64,000 bases of DNA from contig NC_088303.1 of the NCBI RefSeq assembly GCF_032854445.1, positions 32,493,501 through 32,557,500 on the forward strand. The letters are read 5' to 3'. Every line of letters begins with the position of its first letter. The stretch's first letter is position 1. Both the position numbers and the translations under genes were made by a program. Positions 12,831 to 24,700 of the stretch are shown one piece after another. The notes beneath the pieces are model-generated. The model had not been told where the DNA came from and did no database searches. It was given only the letters and a program-made list of their open reading frames with translations. Origin of the DNA: Liolophura sinensis. Taxonomy: Eukaryota; Mollusca; Polyplacophora; Chitonida; Chitonidae.

Positions 12831-13654
12831 TGTCTGTTATTATCCTAACCTAATTTGTTTACCTGAGAATTAAAGTCGCTACCAAGGCTAAAATTGTGTT
12901 TAGACACACAGCCACACGTTCGTCTTAATATAGGCCTATTGCTCCCTTGGTCGCACGCTATGCCGAAGACAATGGGCCGACTATAGCATTTGGCTTACAT
13001 ATAAATTACATAAAAATTAAATTGTCGTGAAATAAACAAATCTGATACGTGGTGGTCCACTGAAAACATTTATGATGACAATACAGCATTTCAGTAATTC
13101 TAGAACAGTGTGTTCTAATAAAGTGTCATTAACATCACTGCATCATTTTTTTCTTTGGGGGCGTACGATTTCTACTATTTAAACATTTAAATGAACAATG
13201 ATTTAAATTCACAGGAGGCTGTATTTTACCAGCTACTTGTGAACATTTTCCAATTATTACACTCTCGTAGCTACGTTGGTCTTACTCTCTTTGCTGTAGG
13301 TCATTTATTAATAATATACCAAAGGGTTCTGTATACTGCGTATGCATATATCGCCTTGTAGCATTTGTCAGATCAAACGCCTTCACTCCAAGTTTCTTAA
13401 GTTTTACAAAGAGGATAATTCTTTTGTAAGCAAGTACGGATATAGCGTCTTAAACCTGTTCCGCACTGCTTAACGATTGTGTCTAATGCCGCTTGTTATC
13501 GACAACTGATATTCTAGTATGATACATGACATGAATAGTGATTTCACTCAGTTGCCTAGAACATAGCTTGCGTCTTTCCTATATCATTAAAAACTGCTGA
13601 CTTCTTCTCTTTGTATGATTTCGTCCTATTTATGTGCTTTAAATTGTTTCTTAG

Positions 13655-15345
13655 CCCTTAGGTGGTTTGTGTTATACATCGCTTAGGGGAAATGGCCTTG
13701 AGATTATTGACCTGGAACGTCCTTATTGGTTGACGGTTGGTATAAGAATGTCTGTTTCGAAGCATAGATTATAATAATGCTTGGTGAATGAAACTGTCGA
13801 TATGATGCTCCGTTAAACGAAGTCATTTTAGCAACGATCTGCTCTTCCGAAATAAATCACTTTGGAAGAGGCTGTCAGCGTGACACAACGTGAAACGAAT
13901 TCAGTCTGACAGTGTGCTGTCTATAAGAAAAGAATTTTATAACAAATATTTTGAAATATAACGGAGTTGCATTAGATCCCTGAAAAGCCTGTACAGCACG
14001 GCGATTGGGCGACACTATAACCACCAAGGTGTGAACTGAGCTGGAGGGTCTGCCTGCAGCCTCGTGGCCGTTGCAGGACAAAGACTAGCGTTTCTCGGCT
14101 ACAGTTGGTGTCACAATCTGCTGTTTCAAACAAGCAAGTAACATAACAACTTCTACATTCTGGGAGTGAAATCTTTTCTTCTCGTTTGGGATGTAAGCCT
14201 CGTCATTCGGCATTTTCTTGTAATAGGCCTGGTTGAATTAGCAAGTCTCATTCAACTACGATCGAGTCATCCGCAATCTCGTCCATATTTTGTCAAAATA
14301 TCTCGTCCATATTTTGTCAATCTATGGCTTTTTAAGCAATATAAGAAACTACAGTATCCTTCGATGTGTTACTTCAGTTGCAAGTCACACATGGACATAG
14401 AATAATCTCGAAATCAATTGTAAAAATATGGCGATAGTATCCCTGTGGTCTGTGTTGTTCCCATAGAGAAGCACCAAATGTCTGCCGAAAATGTACCGCT
14501 GTGACGTCACAAGTTCAACGGTGGCTCGATCGTAGTGGAGTAGATTTTCTGATGTCTCGTCCCCAAGTTCCGTTTTCTTCCGTTTTCGGCGTTTTAAATG
14601 CTCGGAATTGATTTGGAGGACATCGAAACAGGGGACATCAATTCGTATATGTGTAGTTTGGCAGGCCCTTGCAGGGGAACTACTTTAATAGTTACATTTT
14701 AGTTTGCTATCAGATTTATGTCAGCATGTGAAAGTAAGCAAATCGACCTGTAAACTAAGACTACAGAGGATTAGATTCACTTCACCATATACAATTTATA
14801 ATTGGGCCCTCTTCATTCCTTCACATCTGCAGTCATTGTCCCGAATATGGCCTTCTATTAGTTCTGTGTTTTGGGGTTGTCAATAAACACATCAAATGTA
14901 TTTTTTTTTTCATTTTTTCCTCGCTGTTCAAAAGATCGATAAACACCTCTCACACCTCGAGGGTTACAATTATCGACGATGGTCTATACATAACTGGAAA
15001 TATCAAATATGTTTAGTCTATAACGGGATTATAACGTGTGAAGTTGTGATTAATCATTCTGTCATGCTTACGTTACGGGAGTCACACTGACGAGTATTTT
15101 GACGATGTTTAAGGTTACTTTAGATATCAATGATCAATGCCTGAGTCATGGTTGATGTGTTCTGTCAGAGCGGAGGAAAGCGCTTTTATCGTATCATCTG
15201 GTCACGCAACTCAGTGGAGATAACATTACAGCGTTCGCCACTTCCATTCGATTGTGCTTTCAACATATTCTTCTTTCAACGACAACACTAATTTGATTTC
15301 AGCAGCGAAATTGTCATAAACTATGCCACCATCATGTGAGTGAAA
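13655..15345 (+). repeat. Degenerate tandem unit 3
   Basis: Block A (GGTTTGTGTTATACATCG ... GGTATAAGAATGTCTG), block C (GGAAGAGGCTGTCAGCGTGA, 13863-13882) and block D (TCATGCTTACGTTACGGGAG, TTTTGACGATGTTTAAGGTT, GTTCTGTCAGAGCGGAGG, GCGTTCGCCACTTCCATTCG). Block B is missing. The 14.2-14.7 kb repeat sits inside. Confidence 0.65.
14200..14700 (+). repeat. Dispersed repeat, copy 1 (uninterrupted)
   Basis: Shares ordered blocks with 22190-22572: GTCAATCTATGGC, GGTGGCTCGATCGTAGTGGA, GTAGATTTTCTGATGT, TTTAAATGCTCGGAATTGAT, TGTAGTTTGGCAGG and CTACTTTAA. About 0.4-0.5 kb, same orientation. Function unknown. Confidence 0.75.
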
Positions 15346-16594
15346 ACAATGTCAGTATGGACACCCCGTAAAACGCCAAGGAAAGAAATCGGATCAAATA
15401 TAAGAGTTTAATGTAGAATTCTTTGTATTTGGTAGTTCAAATCAGTCCTCTGTCTCTTTTGACACGGTTTTCTACTTCTCTTCACTTTGACCCCACAGTA
15501 TCTGACTCCACACTATTTGAATACACGAATCAGAAAACCTTCGGTAACTTAATTTTCTACAGTCAACCTAGTTCTACACATTTCAGTGTAAAAATGTTTC
15601 GATCATTGTCGTAACATTTGCCCGTTTCCATTTGGTATGTAATCAGAGTCGTCGTATTTTCCTTTTTTTTGTAATACAATTTTAGAAATAATATAAATAT
15701 TTACACTAGAATTCACAACCAAAACATATCTCACTTAATATATTTTATACTTTCCGGTGCAGCATTTTCACCAAAACTTACACGTAGCGGCGTGGTGTTA
15801 TTGAGACACACAACAAAGCACAGAGTGAGTATAGCGTGAAACACCCAGTAAATACATTAATAAATAATGATGCGTTGCAATTTCCAAAGGTTCTATAGAC
15901 ATGAAAGTAGCGAATGATCTTACTTGACTAGCTCTTCAAACGTGCATTTCCCACATCATCAGCTGTAATGTAATTCAGACTAAATTGGCATACAGCAATC
16001 TAAAGGCTACAATATTACCTTGAGGACACGTTCTCATTATTACCAGGAAACTGGCAACTCACTTTCTGGGAGGCGCAGCTGGTTGGGAATTGATAAGTTG
16101 GTGTATTTAAATGCTACGGCTAGTTTTGTAGGTAAGGACAACATCTGAATAACACTCCTTGCAGAGAACGTACTCTCAGTACAATCTACGGTAGTCTCAC
16201 CTTCGGTATAACGGGATACAGTGGTATACGAGTAGGATTCTCTTTGGCCAGTTTAATAGATACTAAAAACACTGAATGTCTGTGTGTTGGAATTTTAATG
16301 TTAGGGTGGCTAGTTATATGAAGTTACTGTCCAGATTTCCAAGCTGTCCTAACCATTTTTATACCTTGTAACGACAGAATCCGTTTGCAAAAACACAGAC
16401 AAAAAAGTTCCATTATAACGCAGCTGCAACAACAATGCATTCTAAAGTTAGTGCCAGCCTCCGGACAATATATAACTGAATAAATTCATCCAGCGGTGTG
16501 GTTACATGTACCTTTAAAGTGTAAACTTCCGCAGATGTTGTTAATGTTCTTTTCACTTCAGAGTGTGATTTAGCATATAACTGGTATGAATTAC
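15346..16594. other. Non-coding, nothing recognised
   Basis: Lies between tandem unit 3 and the SINE at 16610; no gene seen. Confidence 0.55.
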
Positions 16595-16609
16595 TGTATG
16601 TAAAATTTA

Positions 16610-16850
16610 TTTATTTATTTGATTGGTGTTTTATGCCGTACTCAAGAATATTTCATTTGTACGACGGCGGCCGGCATTATGGTGGAGGAAACCCACGACC
16701 ATCCGCAGGTTGCTGGGAGACCTTTCCACTTACGGCCATTTGAGGAATCCAGCATGAGCTGGACTTGAACTCACAGCGACCGTATTGGTGAGAGGCTCCT
16801 GGGTGATCACGTTGCATTAAGCGCTAACCAACTGAGCCACGGAGGCCCTT
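16610..16850 (-). mobile_element. Near-full-length (AAAT)-tailed tRNA-derived SINE with TSD
   Basis: Minus-strand copy with tRNA-like head (GGGCCTCCGTGGCTCAGTTG at its 5' end, B box GAGTTCAAGTCC), body and (AAAT)n tail; the GGGCTCTGCCCGG part of the body is missing. Flanks TGTATGTAAAATTTA (16595-16609) and TGTATGTACAATTTA (16851-16865) form a 15-bp target duplication with one mismatch. Confidence 0.93.
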
Positions 16851-18207
16851 TGTATGTACAATTTAAAATTGGCCTGAATCATTCATATTGGTGAAGTTGT
16901 TTACCCAAAAATGTGGTATATTTGTGATGCTGTTTACTTTGTAAGATATTATTGCACTTTTTTTGACGTAAACGTGTTCAAGATTCAACTTGAGTTATAG
17001 TTCAGATTTTTTATATGAATGTATATATGTCACCCTTTTACGCGACAAGGATTTTCTTTCCGGCATCCTTGAAACCCATGGACTGCCTTTCCTTACATGA
17101 CTCCATCCCATTTTCCTGTTTTGCATATTTCTTTGATCCTTCGGTTTTGTTTATGTGGAACTTTGGTTAACGAATTGACCTTGCGACCATTGACCTGGAA
17201 CCTCTATTAGGGCTTACGATTTTTATACGAATGTCTTCTCAGACGAGCTGATGTAATGACACTGTTTACATGTAGACAACAAAATGGATCTGTAGTTGGC
17301 TTATCCAATGAGAATTCCGGAATTGTAAATGATGTCTCGAAATTGAACTGCTTCGAAACTTGAATGGAAGAGCATTATTGCAGACAGATAACAATTGGGT
17401 GCTTTCTCTTGTTTTACGCTAAGCTTGGTTATTTTAGGACAAGCTTAGCCTCCCCAATGGTTCATATTAAATGTTTGCCTTATTCCTATTCATGAGTGTT
17501 AGAGACATATATTCCCAGGGATTTTTATGAGTTGAAGACAACGGAGACTGTATACGGAAACAACCGCAACTTCACAGGTCTTCCTGACTTGAGGCGACAC
17601 TATAACCATAGAAAGAGCTGGATTTTAACAGGGAACCTCTTCTGGAAAGGGTAAAACGACTCAGTTGGGAAGGTATCGATTTGTCAACTAACCAGTTACA
17701 CTTGGATTAAAATAACATAATGAGTTTATTCTGCTTTTTTCCGCTGATGCATTATTATTATGTGTGCTTTAATCCCTTGGCCTCTTCTGTTACATCTATT
17801 TTCATAGAAAAAGTAAAGCAAAAAAAAACTGTGGTTTTCTCTCGTCACTTTTCTTTCTCTCGTGGGCGGTTTAAAAGAAAAAAGAAAGAAAAAATAGGGT
17901 TAAGTTGTGTGATGGACACAAAAATAGAACCTTACGCAGAAAAGCTAGAGGAAATGGCGTAGGCGACCAGCTTGTCTCACTGTAGGAGACTGTGTTTGAC
18001 ATAAACTCTCATAATTACAGTGGTCTCAACTGCAGTAATTAATGAAAATCAGCAGATGATCTAAATCGTAATAATTGTTAAAAATACACAAATAACTCGT
18101 AAATCATAACGTTACCTTTGGGAAATACTCTTATATGCCATACTTGGTACCTGAGCCTTTGACATTCTATATTCTGATTATTTCTGCTGTAAAATCATAA
18201 AAAAAAA

Positions 18208-18243
18208 CATTCATTCATTCATTCATTCATTTATTCATTCATA
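18208..18243. repeat. (CATT)n microsatellite
   Basis: About eight imperfect ATTC/CATT units. Confidence 0.85.
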
Positions 18244-18530
18244 TTCCCGTACTGACCAATCACTGGGCAAACGACAATAGGCTGTTACGATTTCACACAC
18301 GGCATTTGTATAACGATGTATTGGGTTCCTGTACATTCTTGTTTGAGGCGTGGTTGCAGTATAGTATTGGAATTGTGGACACTTTGTCAGATTTTATTTA
18401 TCACATAGCCATGATGATGGTTTGACGTGAGAATTAGCACTACTAGCCATCATTGTCTTTGGCCACATTTCACCTTTCATAAATACTGCTATCTTACTGA
18501 CATAACATGTCCAAGGCACGTGGTAGACCA

Positions 18531-18744
18531 CGGACCGATTCCACAAAGGCATTTCTGACTTCAGTAAAACTTTGAAAAACGATTTTAAAGTTTATTTTGG
18601 GTCTCAAGGGAATGAAATTTCGAACATCTCAGTAAATTTTCTGAACACAAATGTATCAAAATGTCAACCTGTACCAAATCTAACCACTGTGACAAGATTT
18701 TAACTTTTGACATACATCAGAAATGTTTTTGTGGAATCGGCCCC
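18531..18744. mobile_element. 214-bp MITE with 28-bp terminal inverted repeats
   Basis: The left end CGGACCGATTCCACAAAGGC-ATTTCTGA and the complement of the right end GGGGCCGATTCCACAAAAAC-ATTTCTGA match at 24 of 28 positions. There is no coding capacity between them. Target duplication not resolved. It lies inside unit 4 of the degenerate tandem block. Confidence 0.8.
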
Positions 18745-19990
18745 AGAACACGACCTAAATGCAAGTTAGTTACGAAGTCATAAAATGATGGCACAGTTTG
18801 ATGGTGTGCTCTCTAAGATTGGATTTAATGTGCAAACGCGGATGAGTCCTGGAATAATGTTTTGTGTTCTATGCGTTTGTCGTTAATAGGGATCGACAGT
18901 CAGCTGTCAGACATTTCTTGAACAAAACGAACGTGTATCTCGTCTTTATACAGTTTTGGCTTTCTTTTTGTGGTGTAAAACATTGGATATAAACATTACA
19001 ATCGATTGGGGCAGCTTAAAAAACATCTAAAACATTTATCTGAAGACCGTCTCCAATCACCGAACAGCCCTTTGTAGCGCTCAATACTATAATGAGATTA
19101 AATCTGTTGGCGACTGGGAAGATAGATGTCAAAAGACTGTAGTGTAGGATGACTGCTGTGTGTGGATCTGGGTATCCCTAGAGCTTAGCACACTGCGGAC
19201 CGACAGTAGAGTTGAAATAATAATTAAAATCCTGGGTCCAGTACCACGTTAAAAAGGGTTTTAGACACCATAGAATTTTCTTGCCTTGTCTTTTTGAACG
19301 ATTTCACAGCTTGTAATACTACAGGAATGTTTACTTTGACATTGCACCGGACCGTGTGTTATTAGTTCATAATTGTGCTTGTTGCGTGGCTAAGGTCTGT
19401 GTAATTCGGATCAATACCTGGGCCATGGCTGATGTGTTCTGTCTGAACAGAGGAGAAGACTTTGATCATATCAGCTAGTCACGTGACATACTTGAGATAA
19501 GATTGCAGCGTTTGCCACTTCCATTCGATTGTTTATTTTTTTTCTTTTTTAGCATTCCCTTCACTCAACACCAACGCTAATATAAAATGGACCCCTCGGA
19601 GGGAAAATTTTAAAATTGTTATTTTCGGAAAACAAGATTATGTAAACGAAATGAAACTGTGCTCAAGTATTAATGGCCCAGTTTGTCATCCTCAGATCCG
19701 CTAATAACTTTGCCAAATGTGAAATTAATAACACCATGTTTCGTTGCTATCCTGTCCATGACCAGGTACTATGTGTCATAAATGCCTTAAATATTACTTT
19801 ATATCTTTAGTGCTATTAAAAGATTTTAATGAAGTCTGGCATTCCCGCAATTTGCAACGTCTGAGAAAATGTAACGGAAAAAATTATCAAACTAATAAAA
19901 CATGCTTTAAAGAAGAGTCTTGAATAGTGTGTAATATCCTTGACTGTTCAATCCGCCTCCTTGTGTAAACGATAGTTCTCACTACCAAGA

Positions 19991-20825
19991 TAGTTAAATG
20001 TCGACCAACTGTTTTTCACAGACATTTATTCACATCATCCCCTTCATGTTGTGGTATTATCACCTATGTGCTCTGTAATCATTATCGCTTTTCCGGAATG
20101 TAATTCTGTGTATTTTAAGACATAAAGTGTTTTCGGCTGCTAGAGAGCGATTTTTGAAGTACAGGTGCATGTTTGAGTGAAATAATGTTGTTTTAACAAT
20201 GGGCAGATATGAATTTTCTTGATGAAAGATTAAAATTGGATGGTAAAGAGTTTGGCAGTCAGCCTTGGTCAAGAATGCCTTTTCATATATTGGACATGGT
20301 ATGTACCAATGCTTATTAACCATGGAACGTTTGTGGTTGAGTTAAGGCACTTTAAGATCCTCGCTTTTGGAAAACTAATAGCCTGTGGCTCAGTCTTCAA
20401 TGTGTGACGAAATAGGAGTCAGTCAGGCCGTCGATGATCGCAAAAGTACTTCCGACAGATGCCCATGCCACCAGTTTCTGGCCAGTGAGTTGCCAGGAAT
20501 GAAAACGACCTCAGAAGGGTTATCAGATTTTTTACGACGTGGTATAGTTTCCCGCATTGAATGGAAGAGTCAGTCGTATATATAGCCTCCTATTTTATAA
20601 GTTATTGCACTGTATTTTACTCTTCGGCTGTTACGGAAGAAGATACATATACCATTTCCGGTGCAACAACCATTTGTGTCCAGGCTGAACTGAGCATTGT
20701 TTTTCTAAAATGCTTGAGTAATCCGTGTACTACCTTGACAAAGAAAAAAAAACTTAACTAAGGGCGGGAAATGGTCAAAACTGAAAGTTTTAGGTAACTT
20801 TGTTTTTATATACTCATACCAGGTT
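19991..20825. other. Non-coding, nothing recognised
   Basis: Short open frames on both strands (for example 20385-20585, plus) have no recognisable domain. A run of A lies near 20743-20752. Confidence 0.5.
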
Positions 20826-21250
20826 AGGGCCTCCGTGGCTCAGTTGGTTAGAGCGCTAGCGCAGCGTAATGATCCAGGAGTCTCTCACCAATGCGTTCGC
20901 GGTGAGTTCAAGTCCAGCTCATGTTGGCTTCCTCTCCAGACGTGGGAAGGTATCAAGTTAATTTGATAACGATGTTAGTAGCTGCATCGAAACGTTTTGA
21001 TAAGAAACCAAGAAGTGTTACATCCATAAGGAACATCTCGCTGGAGCTGCACTTGGATTCGAACTATACCCATGGATTAGACAATGTTTCGCTAGGATTA
21101 TGCGAAATAATTACGAGGGGTGGCCAGCAACCTGTGCAAATTCATAGGTTTATCCTAGCCCGCTTCCTTCCACTATAATTCTGACCAACCTCGTATAAGT
21201 CAAATGTTCTTAAGCACGGCGTAAAACACATATCAAATAAATAAAGAAAT
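20826..21250 (+). mobile_element. (AAAT)-tailed SINE interrupted by ~170 bp of foreign sequence
   Basis: The head is intact to GACGTGGGAAGG (about 20950): A box TGGCTCAGTTGG, B box GAGTTCAAGTCC. SINE sequence resumes at GGCCAGCAACCTG (about 21122) and runs to CACGGCGTAAAACACATATC and an (AAAT)n-like tail. The roughly 170 bp between, starting TATCAAGTTAATTTGATAAC, does not belong to the SINE. Confidence 0.85.
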
Positions 21251-21555
21251 AAAAATATAAGGCGTCATCCGAGATACGGTATCGCGTAATCCGGGCTGAA
21301 CATCGCCTAACTGAATAATTAGCACATACATTCAGTTGGAAACACCTAACTCAAATGAAATATACATACTACCCGATACAGAATATCCATAGTATGCATC
21401 AGTTCGGGGCCTCAGTGGCCTGATGATATGCGTGCTACAGCAGCACACTGACACAGAAGCCGCTCATCAATACCATCACTGTAAGTTAAAGATCAGCTCA
21501 TGCTTGCATGCTGTCTTGTCGTAGTTGTAAAAAATGGCCATGGAACAATGTATAC

Positions 21556-21645
21556 TGTCTATTTATTTATTTATTTATTTATTTATTTACTTCACTGGTG
21601 TCTTACTCAGCAATATTTCTCGCTATACTAGTAGATGTTTACTCT
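21556..21645 (-). mobile_element. Degraded SINE 3' end with (TTTA)n tail
   Basis: A (TTTA)n tract (21560-21590) is followed by TTCACTGGTGTCTTACTCAG and CAATATTTCTCGCTATACTA, a diverged minus-strand SINE 3' end. Upstream, 21407-21520 holds a tRNA-like GGGGCCTCAGTGGCC stretch, possibly another decayed head. Confidence 0.6.
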
Positions 21646-22189
21646 CAAGGCTACAGCGACCATCCGGAATCAATAAACCTAATTTAGATGATGTGCAGCA
21701 TTAAACACTGGCGGCGTGTAACGTCCAATTTTACCGGTTTAGAAACTAATCACCTTCATACTTTCATTCAAGGAGAACCCGAATGCCTTTATTTTCATAC
21801 AAAATATTCCCTAGACACAATAAGTTTGCTATGTTAGTATGTAAACTGCATTTAAAGAAAATTTTATTGTAACTAGTTCCACTTAAAAAAAGGGGGGAGG
21901 CGGGAGCCATCGGCGTTTTATTTTAGTATTGATGGCTGATTCCTCCATAATGTTTGTTTGTTTGTTTTTTTTGGGGGGGGGGTTTGTTCGTTTTTTTATG
22001 AAAAGTACATGTACAATTACTAAATCCCTATATGGATGGTTGCCGAGCCTGGTAGAAATATCACCACTAAATCCAACGTATCTTATTTTTAAAAATATGG
22101 CCTGTTTCTACGAAACGTAATGCTTACATCCAAAAAATAGTGACGGGCAGTTTCGGCCGGGGGCGCCACAGCTACATCAAGGAGAATCA

Positions 22190-22572
22190 GAGACCAAATT
22201 GTTGAACAAAGGTTGTTTTTGGTGAGGTTTGGTCCATATTTTCTCAGTCTATGGCATTTTTATGCCATATATGTAGCTTTACAGTACGCTGCGTTGTGTT
22301 ACCGCAATCGCAAAACCACACTTTGGCAAGGAATAAGCTTGAAATTAATTGTTATAGTATAACGATTGTCTCCTGTGGTCAGGCCTCACATGCCTACAGT
22401 GAATGTATCGCCGCAAGGTTAACGATGGCTCGATCGAAGTGGAGTAGATTTGCTGATGTTTAAACGTCAAATTCTAACGTTTATCTTCCGTTTAAATGCT
22501 CGGAATCTATTTAGAGGACATCAAATCAAATATCTGTAGTTTGGAAGGTCCAACGCTGGGGTTCTACTTTAA
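22190..22572 (+). repeat. Dispersed repeat, copy 2 (disrupted by TTAA MITE)
   Basis: Counterpart of 14200-14700: CTCAGTCTATGGC, GATGGCTCGATCGAAGTGGA, GTAGATTTGCTGATGT, TTTAAATGCTCGGAATCTAT, TGTAGTTTGGAAGG, ending CTACTTTAA where the MITE starts. Confidence 0.75.
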
Positions 22573-23150
22573 AGGAGAAGAAAATTAAAAAATGGCACTA
22601 TAGGCTCAAATGAGCACATTTTTTTTCTCTTTCTCGTGGTGCCTGCTGCATAATTTTGCGATTTTTCCTCGCCATACACGTAAAGCCTGAAAACGGCAAA
22701 CCTGGCATTAATCGCCCAGTCCATCGCGTCCTCCATCTTTAACACCCTGTAATTTATGCTGGGGTTGTGTTGCCTCTCAGCCAAAGAATTTCGTTAAAAT
22801 TGCCGGATTGTTCGTGTAAACTCGGAACCTGCGTCCAACATTCCGGTTTCCCGATCGTCAAGCGGAAAACGAACTATACTGTTCGCTACCTTCTGGGAAA
22901 AAGAGTTCTACCGGAAATGTGCGAGCTGCACTTCGGCGGTTTCCGACGGCAATTCTCCTCCTAACACAGAAGATTTCAGGATTAGTTCTTAGGGAAAATG
23001 GAGACGCCCACAGCGGATTTTGGCGCTGAATTTATTTATAATTTATCAACTTGAGGTACATGTGAGAATTTTGTATGGCATGCACATTTGAGGAAATGCA
23101 CACTCGTTTCAATGGTATTTGATCAATATTTAAATTTTCTTCTCCTTTAA
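22569..23150. mobile_element. ~580-bp MITE with TTAA target duplication
   Basis: TTAA then AGGAGAAGAAAATT at the left (22569-22586); AATTTTCTTCTCCT then TTAA at the right (23133-23150). The terminal inverted repeats are a perfect 14 bp and the TTAA flanks point to piggyBac-type transposition. Internal sequence is non-coding. It interrupts a repeat shared with 14.2-14.7 kb exactly at TTAA. Confidence 0.82.
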
Positions 23151-23268
23151 GCAACAACGTTTCCAAGACATACCTCAGTATGGCGTCTAAAACCAAACAT
23201 TCCTTCTTAAAAACCGCTAAGCTTTTCACATAATTACGTAATAGTAATCTGTAGATTGCAGACAAGGA

Positions 23269-24700
23269 TTAAACAGTAGATTCCAGGCTAGGGCTAGATC
23301 ATAGATTTCAGGCTAGGGCCAGATCATAGATTTCAGGCTAGGGCTAGACCATAGATTCCAGACTAGGCTTGGTCTGTAGATTCCAGGCTAGAGCTAGACC
23401 ATAGATTCGAGGCTAGGGCTAGACCATAGATTCGAGGCTAGGGCTAGACCATAGATTCCAGGCTAGGCTTGGTCTGTGGATTCCAGGATAAGGCTAGACC
23501 ATAGATTCCAGGCTAGGGCTAGACCATAGATTCCAGACTAGGCTTGGTCTGTAGATTCCAGGATAGGGCTAGACCATAGATTCCAGGCTAGGGCTAGACC
23601 ATAGATTCCAGGCTAGGCTTGGTCTGTGGATTCCAGGATAGGGCTAGACCATAGATTTCAGGCTAGGGCTAGACCATAGATTCTAGGCTAGGCTTGGTCT
23701 GTGGATTCCAGAATACAGCTAGACCATAGATTCCAGGCTAGGGCTAGACCATAGATTCCAGGCTAGGCTTGATATGTAGATTCCAGGCTAGGGCTAGACC
23801 ATAGATGTCAGGCTAGGATTGGTCTGTGGATTCCAGGCTATAGCTAAAACATAGATTTAAGGCTAGACTTGATATGTAGATTCCAGGCTAGGGCTAAACC
23901 ATAGATTCCAGGCTAGGCTTGGTCTGCAGATTCCAGGCTATGGCTAAAACATAGATTTCAGACTAGGATTGATCTGTAGATTCCAGGCTAGGGCTAAACC
24001 ATAGATGTCAGGCTAGGCTTGATATGTAGATTCCAGGCTAGGGCTAAAACATAGATTTCAGGCTAAGATTGGTCTGTAGATTCCAGGCTAGGGCTAAAAC
24101 ATAGATTTCAGGCTAGGATTGATCTGTAGATTCCAGGCTAGGGCTAGACCATAGATTTCAGGCTAGGATTGGTCTGTAGATTCCAGGCTATGGCTAAAAC
24201 ATAGATTTCAGGCTAGGATTGATCTGTAGATTCCAGGCTAGGGCTAGACCATATATGTCAGGCTAGGCTTGGCCTGTAGATTCCAGGCTAAAGCTAGACC
24301 ATAGATGTCAGGCTATGACTGATCTGTAGATTCCAGGCTAGGGCTAGACCATAGATGTCAGGCTAGGCTTGGTCTGCAGATTCCAGGCTAGGGCTAGACC
24401 ATATATGTCAGGCTAGGCTTGGCCTGTAGATTCCAGGCTAGAGCTAGACCATAGATGTCAGGCTAGGACTGATCTGTAGATTCCAGGCTAGGGCTAGATT
24501 ATAGATGTCAGGCTAGGCTTGGTCTGTAGATTCCAGGCTAGGGCTAGACCATAGATGTCAGGCTAGGCTTGGTCTGTAGATTCCAGGCTAGGGCTAGACC
24601 ATAGATGTCAGGCTAGGCTTGGTCTGTAGATTTCAGGCTTGGATTAACCTGTATATTCCAGGCTAGGATTAACATGTATATTCAGGCTAGATGATTACAT
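23269..24700. repeat. 25-bp satellite array with two monomer types
   Basis: About 57 monomers of 25 bp. All start TAGATTCCAGGCTAG-like. Type A ends GGCTAGACCA; type B ends GCTTGGTCTG. In the left third they are ordered A-A-A-B and then A-A-B (75-bp periods). From about unit 21 they are ordered A-B (50-bp period) to the right end, where monomers decay (24630-24700). Spacers of the CRISPR kind are absent, and the period is not compatible with a continuous reading frame. Confidence 0.95.

Larger units (their letters stand above)
17150..19990 (+). repeat. Degenerate tandem unit 4
   Basis: Block A (CGACCATTGACCTGGAACC ... ATACGAATGTCTTC), block B (CAAAAATAGAACCTTACGCA ... TTTGACATAAACTCTCATAA), block D (GATGTGTTCTGTCTGAACAG, GCGTTTGCCACTTCCATTCG) and block E (CTATGTGTCATAAATGCC, TCAATCCGCCTCCTTGTGTA). 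Interrupted by the MITE at 18531-18744. Confidence 0.7.

Noticed and set aside
23269-24700. CRISPR-like regularly spaced repeats
   Set aside because: The whole 25-bp unit is repeated with no unique spacers, and the setting is eukaryotic; it is a satellite.
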